From positions 1-64,000 of the forward strand of contig JAZRFM010000002.1 of the NCBI GenBank assembly GCA_045661345.1: a stretch of 64,000 nucleotides of DNA. Direction: 5' to 3'. Below, piece after piece: positions 33,485-42,538 of this stretch. The stretch is from RUG12461 sp045661345 (GTDB lineage Bacteria; Bacillota; Clostridia; Lachnospirales; Lachnospiraceae). The stretch's first letter is position 1, and every line of letters begins with the position of its first letter. Below the pieces are notes generated by a model. It was not told where the DNA came from, did not search any database, and worked only from the letters and a program-made list of their open reading frames with translations. Made by a program: the position numbers and the translations under genes.

Positions 33485-35589
33485 TCCTTTTCCTCCGCTT
33501 TTCCCTTTCCCTCTCTCACGATGAAAGCAACCTCATGCTTCTTTGTGTATTTTTTCGCCTGCTCCTCATTCTTGACGAAAACGCCCTTAAAGTCCTCCGT
33601 GATCATGGTCTTTGCCCTGTTCAGCTCCTCTGTGGAATCCGCGATCACAAGAACCACGGGACGGTCCATTTCCCTTCTCTTCCTCGCCCTTTCCTTTTCT
33701 CTCTCTTCTTCCTCCAGTTCCTCCCTGCTAAGGATCAGTCCGGGGTCAAGATGCCTTTTCAGAAGATCCTCCATCTCGGGATACAGCACGGGCTTCGAAA
33801 GGTAGTCCGTAAAGCCCTCCTTGAGATAGGAATCCCTGGCTCCCACAATGGCATCCGCCGTGAGGACGATGACGGGCATGTCATCCGCCAGGTGCTTTTC
33901 CCGGAGGATGGAAAGGGTTTTGGTACCGGACATGCCGGGCATCATCTGATCCAGCAGGAGGAGGTCGAAGGTTTCTTTTTCCAGGAGCGCAAGACACTCC
34001 TGCCCCGATTCCGCCGTGCTGATGTTGATCCGGGTCTCCTTCAGAAGCTCCGTGATCACCTCCAGATTCATTTCATTGTCGTCCACAATGAGCACCCTGG
34101 CCTTCGGCGCCACCAGACGGGGTTTAAAGATCTCATTCTCCGCCCGGGCCTCCTTCAGATGCTCCGTATAGTCCCCGATGGGCGTCTCATTGACGGCCTT
34201 CTGCATCATTTCCGCGGTGAAGGTGGAGCCTTCTCCGTAGACGCTTTCCACCCGGACTTCGCCCCCCATGATCTCCGCCAGCTGCTTTGTGATATTGAGC
34301 CCCAGTCCCGTGCCTTCGATCTTTCGATTTTTGGTTTCATCCAGGCGCTGGAAGGAGGAAAAAAGCTTATCCTGATCCTCGGGTCTGATCCCCATGCCCG
34401 TATCCTTCACGCTGCAGCAAAGGAAGCTGTCCGAACGCCGGTAGGAGATCCTGATTTTGATGCTCCCCTGCTGGGTATATTTGATGGCGTTATTGGTAAG
34501 ATTCAGAATAATCTGGCGGATCCTTATCTCATCCCCGTACAGCACCGAGGGAATCGTGGGATCCACCTCCAGCTCATAGGAAAGGCCTTTCTCCTGCGCC
34601 TTTTTCATGGTCATGTTGACGATATCGTTGAGAACGGAAGAAAAATCATATTCCACCGGCACCAGTTCCATTTTGCCGGACTCGATCTTGGAAAGATCCA
34701 GAATATCGTTGATGATGGAAAGGAGGGTATTCCCCGCGCTTTTGATGTCGGAGGCATATTTCCTGATCTTCGGGTCTTTTTCCTCCCGCAGGATCATTTC
34801 GTCCAGTCCCACAATGGCATTCATGGGGGTGCGGATCTCATGGGACATATTGGCCAGAAAGTTGCTTTTGGCCTGATTGGCAATATCCGCCCGCTTCCGC
34901 TGTTCCTCCACCTCCTGCAGCGCATCCGCCAGCTTGATATAATCCGGTGTCTCGATGACAAAAAGCACCGTCATGGCCGCAATGGAGAACATGTAGAACA
35001 CCAGGAGGGTCTTTTGGAAAAGCACCACCTGCAGCAAGAATCCGGACAGGATAATGAGCATGAACAGCCATATGGCGGCGCGCTGTCTTCTTTCCATGGT
35101 CTTCCGGCTGGAAAAAAGAAGCACGATGGAGAAGCTGTTTACAATGACCTGGAACACAAAGATCAGCGCATAGAGCGGTCCGTGGGTGTAAACGCCCTCC
35201 TCGTTAAAGGTAAAGACCCAGCCCGTAAAGATATTCAGGGTCATCAATACCAGATAGACCACAAGAAGAACGTTCAGGAATTTCAGATAAATCCGGGACA
35301 GCTTCCCCTGCACCAGGGAATGGAGGTATCTGACCAGGCTCCAGAAGCAGAAGGCGGAAACAACAAAGTAAGCCGTATTGACCAGGATATTCAGGATCGG
35401 CGGAATCACGCGTCCGTAATCCGTCATCCGAGAGGCCACCACATCCGTCACCAGACTGACGAGGATCCATCCCACCCAACGCCGGTAACGCCTGTTGCTC
35501 TCGGAGGCGTTGGGGTATTCGATATGCAGATAGATCAGCAGGATCACCATGAACCCGGTGGCCGCCGCTTCAAAGTAGATATTATACAT
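33481..35589 (-). CDS. hybrid sensor histidine kinase with receiver domain
   Basis: 702 residues. Six or seven membrane helices fill the first 215 residues, with short loops, a 7TM-like sensor region. HisKA follows with the phosphoacceptor in MSHEIRTPMNAIVG (near residue 248), then HATPase with N box, G1 DTGMGI and G2 GTGLGL. A receiver domain (about 495-615) begins VLIVDDNEMNLEV and has its phosphorylated Asp in LLLLDQMMPGMSG. The last 80 residues form a charged, degenerate second receiver-like stretch without an acceptor. No DNA-binding domain is attached, so output goes to another protein or to the coupled esterase. It starts 57 nt after the HopA1-like gene on the same strand and could be in its transcript. 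Confidence 0.9.
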   Translation of the reverse strand: MYNIYFEAAATGFMVILLIYLHIEYPNASESNRRYRRWVGWILVSLVTDVVASRMTDYGRVIPPILNILVNTAYFVVSAFCFWSLVRYLHSLVQGKLSRIYLKFLNVLLVVYLVLMTLNIFTGWVFTFNEEGVYTHGPLYALIFVFQVIVNSFSIVLLFSSRKTMERRQRAAIWLFMLIILSGFLLQVVLFQKTLLVFYMFSIAAMTVLFVIETPDYIKLADALQEVEEQRKRADIANQAKSNFLANMSHEIRTPMNAIVGLDEMILREEKDPKIRKYASDIKSAGNTLLSIINDILDLSKIESGKMELVPVEYDFSSVLNDIVNMTMKKAQEKGLSYELEVDPTIPSVLYGDEIRIRQIILNLTNNAIKYTQQGSIKIRISYRRSDSFLCCSVKDTGMGIRPEDQDKLFSSFQRLDETKNRKIEGTGLGLNITKQLAEIMGGEVRVESVYGEGSTFTAEMMQKAVNETPIGDYTEHLKEARAENEIFKPRLVAPKARVLIVDDNEMNLEVITELLKETRINISTAESGQECLALLEKETFDLLLLDQMMPGMSGTKTLSILREKHLADDMPVIVLTADAIVGARDSYLKEGFTDYLSKPVLYPEMEDLLKRHLDPGLILSREELEEEEREKERARKRREMDRPVVLVIADSTEELNRAKTMITEDFKGVFVKNEEQAKKYTKKHEVAFIVREGKGKAEEKE

Positions 35590-35646
35590 GAACCCTTTTC
35601 TCAGAATCTTTTCTGCAAATACGCCGGCCGGCTGCCTGCTCTGCCG

Positions 35647-38037
35647 TCATCGCAGAATGCCTTTTACCTCATCCTCCACCAGGGTGTCCGGATCGATGCC
35701 ATTTAAGAAACAGAGTTCACGGAAAACGCTCTTTATTTCGGCCTGTATATCCTTGTCGGAAACATCCAGTTGATCGCCTGCTTTTTTACCATGCCGCCTG
35801 TTGACAAGGATGGCGCTTTTACACATCAGATCGACGCAATAGCCGGTAAAGGAGAAATTTGCATCCATTTTATCATCCTTGCGTTTTAAGCCCTCCTTAC
35901 GGCAGAACTCCTCGTTATCCGACATGGCTCTGGTCATGGTATTGCAGATCTCGGGCTCGGCAGCCAGGGAAATGCCATCCGCATATTTTGTGGCAGTCAC
36001 GGACATCTCGTTTCCTCCCACCAGCAAGCCATCGGCCCGCTGACGATACAGATCCAGGCACTTCTTAACCTGCTCAACAGTAAGATTCTTACCGAAGTAA
36101 ACGGTAATATCATCCACCCGGTTTTCCTGGACGGTGGTGGAGATCTTAAAATGCACGTCCTGTCCGATCTTAAGCTCCGTGAGCACATCCATAAAGACCT
36201 TGATGCCCTCCATCTTGTATTCAGGCGTGATAGAAAGATACGCGCGGGTCAGTACTTCGGATTCACTGGCATTTACCCCTTTGATATGCAAAAACTCCTC
36301 AGGGTGATGCTTCAGATACCTCCGGTAGGTTTTGGCGTCAACGGTGTGGTATTGTTTGTTTTTCGCTACTATTTTGTTTCGTTCCCTGGTTCGCTTCCAG
36401 TAGATATCACCGTCCGTGGGGCGCTGGTGTTTGCGCTTTGTCTCTTCTTCGATATAGGCATTGACTGCCGCCTCCACCTCCGCATCCATCTTCCTGTAGA
36501 GTGCATCCCGTTCGGCGTAATCCCCTTTCCCGTGAAAAAGGCAGTCGGGCCAGTACTGGAAATAGCAGTAGTTTTTGGTTCCCAGATTTTCGATGTAAGC
36601 CTTCGTCTCTTTGGTCATTTTCTTTTTGTATTTAGCGTCCATTGCCTTCAGCTCCTTCGGGCTGGCAGCGGGAGGCGTCTGAGACACAAGCTTTGAGTAG
36701 ATACTCTGGCCGAGACCCATATCATGCATCAGCGCCCGGTCCATAAAGACCTGTAAGGAATCTTTGCTGATGGTGCCCTTCCGGTAGGCTTCTTCCACCT
36801 TTTCCATGTGACGGAGGGTGGCCTGCAGGCCGGCCAGTGTGGTGTGGGGAACCGGTTGCGTGGAAAAGTTGTCGATCTTATCCGAAATATGCGCTTTCAT
36901 TGCGGCAAGCTTCGCGTAGACAGTCTCATCGGACATGGAGGGATCAAAGATCTCATCCATTCTCGCGCGCACTGCCCGCATGGATCTGGTATAAGCATCA
37001 TATCCGGCTCTTTTCTTCTCTATATGATAATCCGGCATGGAAGCGTAGTTGGAATTCAACGCGTTATTGAACAGGGTGACTCCGCATTTATCCAGCGTAC
37101 GATTAATGATCTGATCGCACCGCGGCACAGGTTCCTCACGCCGGGTCATTTTTACGGGATCCTTCAGCAGCTGCTCTCCCTTTTCCCGCCAGCGGATCAT
37201 GGCCTTGGCATAGGCTTTGATGGATTCAGGTCTGTCGGAAGAGCGATTGGCGCGCTTCATCGCCATGATCGTCGCCGGTGTAAAATCCGTATCCCGCAGC
37301 GAGGCATAATAGGGGGAGGAAATGATCCGGATCCGATCCTCATAGGCCTGTTCCAACTCTGCGATTCCCTCCAGCTTCTGCTGCAGTTCCATCTTTTGCT
37401 CATCTGTCAGTCCGGGAACAGGTTCCTCCGTTTTTAACCGCGCAGCAAGTTCTCCGGCCCGCCTGAGCTTCTTCATCTTGTCGGAAAAGCCGCTGACAAA
37501 AGCCCGGTCGGCCTCCAGGTTAAAATATGTCCCGGCGTCAATTCCCTCTCCGTAGGCAAATTCCTTCAGATCCAGTGTTTGAAATTCCCCGATCAAAAGG
37601 GAGAGATCCTGCTCTTGTCCTTCTCCTTCGGCCTCCTGTTCCTCAGGTGTCTTCTTCAGGAATTGCACGACGGCAGAGGAGGCTTCCCGCGAAAGATCCT
37701 TGTACTTCTCGATATTCCCCTGACGGTCTTTGAGGGATTGCCCCGCATAAACAGGGCGCTGTCCGAATACAGCGTTGTAATCATGATTCATGTGCTTCTC
37801 GGAATGACGCTTGCCCCTTTTTCGAACCATCCAGTTGGAACTCTGGTAGTCATGGGAAAGGATCTGCAGATATTTCTGGCGGATGGGATCCTTCTGTACT
37901 GCGGCGGCCTGATTTTCAGCAAGGCCTTCCATCATCCGGCCGGTATTCTTTGTGAACTCCTCCGTCAGCTGTTCTTTCTGTGTCCGGAGAACCTGTTCCT
38001 TTGCCTGCTCCTCTTTTGAGATCTTGCTTGTAAACAT
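35647..38037 (-). CDS. large protein with C-terminal HopA1-like domain
   Basis: 796 residues, no signal peptide or membrane helix. The first 550 residues are helical and charged, with no family I recognise. The last 200 resemble the HopA1 family: LTRAYLSITPEYKMEGIKVF, DVHFKISTTVQENRVDDITVYF, then YADGISLAAEP and FSFTGYCVDLM, matching in order the HopA1 pattern of a Phe-Lys core, Arg-x-Asp-x-x-hydrophobic-Tyr, a Gly-hydrophobic-Ala-Glu-Pro turn and a Ser-Phe segment. HopA1 was named from a Pseudomonas type III effector, and HopA1-like domains serve as the lyase partner in class V lanthipeptide synthesis. Which role applies here is open. A two-lobed GNAT gene ends 12 nt upstream. The family call is by eye. 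Confidence 0.6.
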   Translation of the reverse strand: MFTSKISKEEQAKEQVLRTQKEQLTEEFTKNTGRMMEGLAENQAAAVQKDPIRQKYLQILSHDYQSSNWMVRKRGKRHSEKHMNHDYNAVFGQRPVYAGQSLKDRQGNIEKYKDLSREASSAVVQFLKKTPEEQEAEGEGQEQDLSLLIGEFQTLDLKEFAYGEGIDAGTYFNLEADRAFVSGFSDKMKKLRRAGELAARLKTEEPVPGLTDEQKMELQQKLEGIAELEQAYEDRIRIISSPYYASLRDTDFTPATIMAMKRANRSSDRPESIKAYAKAMIRWREKGEQLLKDPVKMTRREEPVPRCDQIINRTLDKCGVTLFNNALNSNYASMPDYHIEKKRAGYDAYTRSMRAVRARMDEIFDPSMSDETVYAKLAAMKAHISDKIDNFSTQPVPHTTLAGLQATLRHMEKVEEAYRKGTISKDSLQVFMDRALMHDMGLGQSIYSKLVSQTPPAASPKELKAMDAKYKKKMTKETKAYIENLGTKNYCYFQYWPDCLFHGKGDYAERDALYRKMDAEVEAAVNAYIEEETKRKHQRPTDGDIYWKRTRERNKIVAKNKQYHTVDAKTYRRYLKHHPEEFLHIKGVNASESEVLTRAYLSITPEYKMEGIKVFMDVLTELKIGQDVHFKISTTVQENRVDDITVYFGKNLTVEQVKKCLDLYRQRADGLLVGGNEMSVTATKYADGISLAAEPEICNTMTRAMSDNEEFCRKEGLKRKDDKMDANFSFTGYCVDLMCKSAILVNRRHGKKAGDQLDVSDKDIQAEIKSVFRELCFLNGIDPDTLVEDEVKGILR

Positions 38038-38049
38038 GAGCCTCCTCCT

Positions 38050-39051
38050 TTAATCCAAATCGCAAATGCCATGGGCTGTATAGCCCAGCAGATTGTAGTT
38101 TTCCTCGCCCCCCAGAACCTTTTCCATCATGCCGGTAATATCCTGGCCCGACCACAAAAAAGCAATGGTGTAATCCTGCGACAGGGCTTCACTGACCCCT
38201 TTCTTTAGGGCAGCCAGCAGCCTGACCACACAGGCCTGATCCTTTGTGAAATTCCGAAGCAGCAGGATGGCAAGCACCTGACGCTCGGGGTCGTCGGCGG
38301 TCAGAATGCAGCCGGTGATCTTGTCGTCCTTCATGGCGATATAGCTGAGATCTTTCCTGCAATACGGAATATAATCGGCGTAGCCTTTTTTCAGGATCTG
38401 CTGCCGGACAAACTGTTTCTGCCGGTCAGTGATCCCATCAAATGCCCGGCTGGTATAGTCCTCAAATCCCTTCACAGGCTTGAGTTTGGACAGGTAGGGG
38501 GATTCCAGCAGGGATCGCAGCCGGTAAGAGTAGATGGGATGCTCCCGCAGGTTGACAAAGCCCTGCTGCAGCAGGAATAATTCCAATTCCTCGCTGTCAT
38601 CACCCTCCTCTTCGTCCTCGTCTTCTTCGTCCTCGTCAGCGTCGTCTATCTCTGCTTCCGGCACTGTTTCGCCCTCCGGCTCTTCTTTTTCATCTTCCGG
38701 CTCTTTTTCCGCTTCTTCCGCGCCGTCTGCGATCTCCTCCCCAAAATCCGTGTCGAATTCCTCCCAGATCCAGGTTTCGATCTGATGAATATCCGCGGCC
38801 GCGCACATATCCCGGATTCCCTCCATCAGCATGGTACCGACGCCGCTGCGTCTGGCCGAAGGAATCACAAAGAGATAACGCAGGATCATGCTGGATGCGC
38901 CTACCTCCACCACAGCAGAACCAACCGCCTGATCCCACAGATCCTCGTCCAGACAGACCACCCCCAGCAGATCCGGATTGGAAAGATAAGCATCGGGAAC
39001 AAGGTGTCCATAGGTCGCAGCGTTCTCAGCGGTTAACATCTTCAGGTACAT
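38050..39051 (-). CDS. two-lobed GNAT-like acetyltransferase
   Basis: 333 residues. The N-terminal GNAT domain (1-110) has motif A FVIPSARRSGVGTMLMEGI, the R-x-x-G-x-G/A acetyl-CoA loop. A 55-residue linker is almost all Asp and Glu (about 115-170). The C-terminal part (about 180-333) looks like a second, degenerate GNAT lobe: LSYIAMKDDKITGCILTAD, AILLLRNFTKDQACVV and a helix, without the acetyl-CoA loop. The same plan recurs in three other genes here, each just before a giant gene on the same strand. The substrate is unknown; the neighbour is the obvious candidate. The ribosome site is AGGGGG and a promoter lies upstream. Confidence 0.75.
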   Translation of the reverse strand: MYLKMLTAENAATYGHLVPDAYLSNPDLLGVVCLDEDLWDQAVGSAVVEVGASSMILRYLFVIPSARRSGVGTMLMEGIRDMCAAADIHQIETWIWEEFDTDFGEEIADGAEEAEKEPEDEKEEPEGETVPEAEIDDADEDEEDEDEEEGDDSEELELFLLQQGFVNLREHPIYSYRLRSLLESPYLSKLKPVKGFEDYTSRAFDGITDRQKQFVRQQILKKGYADYIPYCRKDLSYIAMKDDKITGCILTADDPERQVLAILLLRNFTKDQACVVRLLAALKKGVSEALSQDYTIAFLWSGQDITGMMEKVLGGEENYNLLGYTAHGICDLD

Positions 39052-39099
39052 AGTACACCCCCTTCTGGTTTCTTTGTTGATTTATCCTGATTACCCCTC

Positions 39100-39128
39100 A
39101 TTTTACCGAAAAAAAAGCGGAAAAACAA
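39100..39128 (-). promoter_or_regulatory. promoter of the GNAT / HopA1-like operon
   Basis: On the minus strand, -35 TTGTTT (39123-39128), 17-bp spacer and -10 TAAAAT (39100-39105), about 48 nt before the GNAT start. In the same divergent region a TATACT box at 39190-39195 could serve the rhodanese-TtcA gene; its -35 is weak. Confidence 0.55.
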
Positions 39129-39236
39129 TAAATTCTGAAAAGAATAGAAACAGTTGCCTGCGGATGTATGCAAAAGAAAAAAAGATGTGTATACTGTTGA
39201 GGAAACATCGGTGAAATCCAACAAAAGGTGCCCTCC

Positions 39237-40406
39237 ATGAAAGAGATCACTTATGAAAAACTGAACACCCTGCCCGGAGATTCCTATGTACTGATCGATA
39301 TCAGAAGCGATGAGCAGGCGGCCTACGGCATGATCCCCGGGGCTGTCGGCATCAGCGAAAAAGAACTGCCGGAGAGCAGGGAGCTGCAACGGATTCCAAA
39401 AGAAAAGAAGCTGGTCTTTTATTGTCAGATGGGACGAAAATCCGGCGGACTGGACGAGAACGCTGACTATCTGAAGGGTTGGGACTGCTATAGTCTCGCC
39501 GGAGGCTATATCGGTTTTGTCAGCCGGGATCTCTCAAGTACAGAGAAGGAAGAGAAAAGAAAAAAGGCGGAGGAGAGCCTTCAAAAGAAATTTCATAAAA
39601 AGCTCTTCTCCCCCTTTGCCAAGGCCTGCAAACAATACAGGCTCATTGAGGAAGGGGATCATATCGCCGTCTGCATGTCCGGGGGAAAGGACTCCTGCCT
39701 GATGGCCAAGCTCTTCCAGGAAATCAAAAGACACCGGCAGGTAAACTTTGACCTCACCTTTCTGGTGATGGATCCCGGATACAATCAGGAAAACCGGCAG
39801 CTCATCGAGAAAAATGCCGCATCCCTCGGGATCCCGATAACCATTTTTACAAGCACCATCTTTGATGCCGTGGATACCATCGAAAAAAACCCCTGCTATC
39901 TCTGTGCCAGAATGAGGCGGGGGCACCTTTACAGCAAGGCAAAGGAGCTTGGCTGCAACAAGATCGCTCTGGGGCATCACTATGATGATGTGATCGAAAC
40001 CATCCTGATGAGCATGCTCTACGGCGCCCAGATCCAGTCCATGATGCCGAAGCTCCACAGCACCAACTTCCCGGGGATGGAGCTGATCCGGCCCCTCTAT
40101 CTCATCAGGGAGGCGGACATCATCAGCTGGCGGGACTATCATGACCTGCATTTTCTCCAGTGCGCCTGCCACTTTACGGAAACCTGCACCACCTGTCACG
40201 AGGACGGCACCACCTCCTCCAAACGTCTGGAAACCAAAAAGCTCATTGCAGAGCTGAAAAAAACCAACCCCTATATTGAGTCCAATATCTTCAGAAGCAT
40301 GGAAAATGTCCATGTGGATACGGTCATCGAATATAAGAAAAACGGTGTGCGCCACCATTTTCTGGATGAGTATGACAATCCGGACTCCGGCTCCTCTTCA
40401 GGCTAG
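39237..40406 (+). CDS. rhodanese-TtcA fusion, tRNA thiolation-type sulfurtransferase
   Basis: About 389 residues from the ATG at 39237 (AAAGG 8 nt upstream; a GTG three codons earlier overlaps the ribosome site). The first 105 residues are a rhodanese domain with the active Cys in FYCQMGRKSGG. The rest is a TtcA-type PP-loop ATPase: MSGGKDSCLMAKLF, CYLCARMRRGHLY, ALGHHYDDVIETILMSM and a Cys-rich end CACHFTETCTTCHE. TtcA makes 2-thiocytidine in tRNA with an iron-sulfur cluster held by Cys residues; the fused rhodanese would supply persulfide sulfur. The exact substrate could differ from cytidine 32. It is flanked by the GNAT-giant modules but has no clear link to them. Confidence 0.85.
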   Translation: MKEITYEKLNTLPGDSYVLIDIRSDEQAAYGMIPGAVGISEKELPESRELQRIPKEKKLVFYCQMGRKSGGLDENADYLKGWDCYSLAGGYIGFVSRDLSSTEKEEKRKKAEESLQKKFHKKLFSPFAKACKQYRLIEEGDHIAVCMSGGKDSCLMAKLFQEIKRHRQVNFDLTFLVMDPGYNQENRQLIEKNAASLGIPITIFTSTIFDAVDTIEKNPCYLCARMRRGHLYSKAKELGCNKIALGHHYDDVIETILMSMLYGAQIQSMMPKLHSTNFPGMELIRPLYLIREADIISWRDYHDLHFLQCACHFTETCTTCHEDGTTSSKRLETKKLIAELKKTNPYIESNIFRSMENVHVDTVIEYKKNGVRHHFLDEYDNPDSGSSSG

Positions 40407-40411
40407 CCGCT

Positions 40412-41221
40412 TCACCAGTCACTGTCCCAATCCGTACCCCCTGAGTCCCAGCTGCTGCCGGAATCCCAGTCATAATCGGAGTCGGAGCTGGAACCGGAAC
40501 TGTCGGAATGATAGTTGTCATAAAAGCTGCTGTTATCCCAGTCTGTGGCGTTGATGCTCTCATTCCAGTCCCGGCTTTGGTAATACTCGCTGTTTCGCCC
40601 GTCATCTGCCATATTGCCCGGAACATCATATGTGGAGATCGTATCCCAGTCGTCGTTGACAGCATCATACAGGAACCAGTCACTGGCATAGCAGTAATAG
40701 GTATCGCCCCTGTATTGATAGTAGCCGTTGGATCTGTGCGACGCTGCGCTGGTGATAAAGGAAACGATCATAAGGGCTGCGAAGCCCAGGGTCAGGATCT
40801 TCCAGATCCCGGCAAAGGACATGGGTTTTTTGCCGCCCTTTCCGGACTTCTTTTGATTCTCCTTTTGATGTACGATCTCATCCTTCAGCTTCAGATAAAG
40901 CTCATTGACCGCATATTCCTCATCAGCGCCCTGGTACCGGATGGCCCGGGAGCCGTCCGACTTGTTTTTGTAGACGATAAAGTCGCCGTTCTGATCCTTG
41001 TAAATACCGAAGGCTTTAGGCTCCTTGATGTTTTTTCCGATAAAAAACCGGGTGATCTCTTCCGGGGGCAGATGCCTGTCCTGATACCACTTCTGCAGTT
41101 CCTCAATGGTCCGCGGCTTCACATCATTCTGGTGCCGGGTGGGATTTGCCGCGCCGCAGTTCGGACACTGTGGCAGGGTATCCTCATAGGTTGTCTGGCA
41201 GTAATCGCATTTTATCTTCAT
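40412..41221 (-). CDS. zinc-ribbon membrane protein with Asp/Ser/Trp tail
   Basis: 269 residues. The N-terminus is a zinc ribbon, KCDYCQTTYEDTLPQCPNCGA, with two C-x-x-C pairs. A cytosolic segment with LPPEEITRFFIGKNI and a small beta part follows, then one membrane helix (IWKILTLGFAALMIVSFITS, about residues 140-160). The remaining 110 residues are Tyr/Asp/Ser/Trp-rich and end in repeats of DWDSGSSWDSGGTDWDSDW type, very acidic and low in complexity. With the ribbon inside, the tail would be outside. Function unknown. It converges on the rhodanese-TtcA gene with 5 nt between the stops and no terminator hairpin there. Confidence 0.75.
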   Translation of the reverse strand: MKIKCDYCQTTYEDTLPQCPNCGAANPTRHQNDVKPRTIEELQKWYQDRHLPPEEITRFFIGKNIKEPKAFGIYKDQNGDFIVYKNKSDGSRAIRYQGADEEYAVNELYLKLKDEIVHQKENQKKSGKGGKKPMSFAGIWKILTLGFAALMIVSFITSAASHRSNGYYQYRGDTYYCYASDWFLYDAVNDDWDTISTYDVPGNMADDGRNSEYYQSRDWNESINATDWDNSSFYDNYHSDSSGSSSDSDYDWDSGSSWDSGGTDWDSDW

Positions 41222-41317
41222 GGGTTTCCATCATCCTCAATCATGATTTCTTAGGAACGTCTCACCAATGATCATACCCCATTTTTCACTTACGCGCCAT
41301 GGGTAATCAGGCAAACA

Positions 41318-41346
41318 TTGAGATTTTCGGCATCTTCTGCTATTCT
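41318..41346 (+). promoter_or_regulatory. sigma-A promoter of the GNAT / kinase-like operon
   Basis: -35 TTGAGA (41318-41323), 17-bp spacer, -10 TATTCT (41341-41346). It leaves a leader of about 140 nt before the GNAT ATG. An open frame in phase with the GNAT gene starts inside this promoter, which argues against using that upstream start. Confidence 0.62.
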
Positions 41347-41494
41347 ACTGTCATACATCTCCCAAGGAGCTGTTACAGCATCACTTTACACTGTTACCCG
41401 ACTGATTTCCCGACTGCTGCGTCAGAAAGCCCCGGCAATGCAGAAGCGGAAAGACAGTAGACGCATTTCATCATATCGAAGGAGGTTCGTAACT

Positions 41495-42526
41495 ATGGCA
41501 CAGATTCTTGACAGAGAAACCATACCGTTATTTCTGCGGCTGATCCCGAGTGAACTGAAAACAAAAATCTGTTTACCCGGTACCGTTGTGATCGGGGAGA
41601 TGGCGGAGGGTCCGGAGGGAGACGAACCGGCAGGGGTTTTGGTTCTGACACTGACTCGGTCGGATGAGGTGTCCGTGGAATGGCTGTGGGTGGAAGAAGA
41701 GCTTCAGGGGGAAGGCCTCGGAGAAAGCCTTCTGATGATAGCCTTCGATATCGCCAGGGCTGACCAGAGAAGGATGGTCACTGCAAAGATCTATAACAGC
41801 GGGGAGAGCTACTATTCGGATGGTCTGGGGGCCACCTACTTCATGGAACGGCATTTTTTCCATGAGCGGAATGAGGAGCTGTGGGCTTTGACCGGAGAAG
41901 ACCTGGCAAAAGCCAGTATCAGAAGGGTGGATAAGGAGCTGTGCCGCCCCTTTTTATCCGGAAAACAATCGAAGGGAAACGGAGAGAGGGCAAAGCTGAG
42001 CTTCCTCCCCGTCTCGAAGGCCGAAGAAAAATATCTGCGGGCTGCGGAGGGGATAGGAACGCTCTATACGGAGTACCGGGAAATGATCGACAGGGATCTG
42101 AGCTTTGTATGCATGGGTGAGAATGCATGTAAGGGTGCGCTTCTTGTTGTCCGGATGGAGGACAGCCTCAGTCCGGTCTGCTTCCGGGGAGATTCCACGG
42201 CGGCTTTGGGGCAGCTTCTGATCTACAGCCTCATGGAATTAAAGGATGCACTGGATGACGGAAAATGCTTCCTCACGGTGGAAGCAAAAACACCCGAAAT
42301 AAAGACGCTCCTGGAAAAGCTGTTCCCGAAGGCAAGGACCATTCCCGTCACGGTTCTTTCTGCGGATCCGGATGTTCCGGAAACAGAGAGAAAGCTGCAG
42401 GAAGAAGATAATGCATACTGGGAACGGGTGGATGAGGAAAAGAAAAACTGGCCGAGGGAATTTGTCTGCGTCGGCACGGAATTTCTGGACGGAAGCTATG
42501 TCAGTGTGGAAGAGGCCGCAAAATAG
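41495..42526 (+). CDS. two-lobed GNAT-like acetyltransferase
   Basis: 343 residues from the ATG at 41495, with AAGGAGG 9 nt upstream. N-terminal GNAT lobe: SVEWLWVEEELQGEGLGESLLMIAF carries the Q-x-E-G-x-G acetyl-CoA loop, and KIYNSGESYYSDGLG follows. The C-terminal lobe (about 165-310) repeats the fold in degenerate form (DLSFVCMGENACKGALLVVR, GDSTAALGQLLIYSLMELK), with no acetyl-CoA loop. The plan matches the three other GNAT-like proteins of this region. It lies 12 nt upstream of the kinase-like giant gene, the same gap as in the HopA1-like module. Substrate unknown. Confidence 0.75.
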   Translation: MAQILDRETIPLFLRLIPSELKTKICLPGTVVIGEMAEGPEGDEPAGVLVLTLTRSDEVSVEWLWVEEELQGEGLGESLLMIAFDIARADQRRMVTAKIYNSGESYYSDGLGATYFMERHFFHERNEELWALTGEDLAKASIRRVDKELCRPFLSGKQSKGNGERAKLSFLPVSKAEEKYLRAAEGIGTLYTEYREMIDRDLSFVCMGENACKGALLVVRMEDSLSPVCFRGDSTAALGQLLIYSLMELKDALDDGKCFLTVEAKTPEIKTLLEKLFPKARTIPVTVLSADPDVPETERKLQEEDNAYWERVDEEKKNWPREFVCVGTEFLDGSYVSVEEAAK

Positions 42527-42538
42527 AGGAGGATCGTC

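Noticed and set aside
33535..35706. Plus-strand open frame of 723 codons across the hybrid histidine kinase
   Set aside because: The opposite strand has every kinase and receiver motif in order; this frame is an antisense shadow.
41318..41494. Upstream extension of the GNAT-like gene to a TTG at 41318
   Set aside because: The extension runs through a good promoter and the real AAGGAGG ribosome site lies 9 nt before the ATG at 41495.
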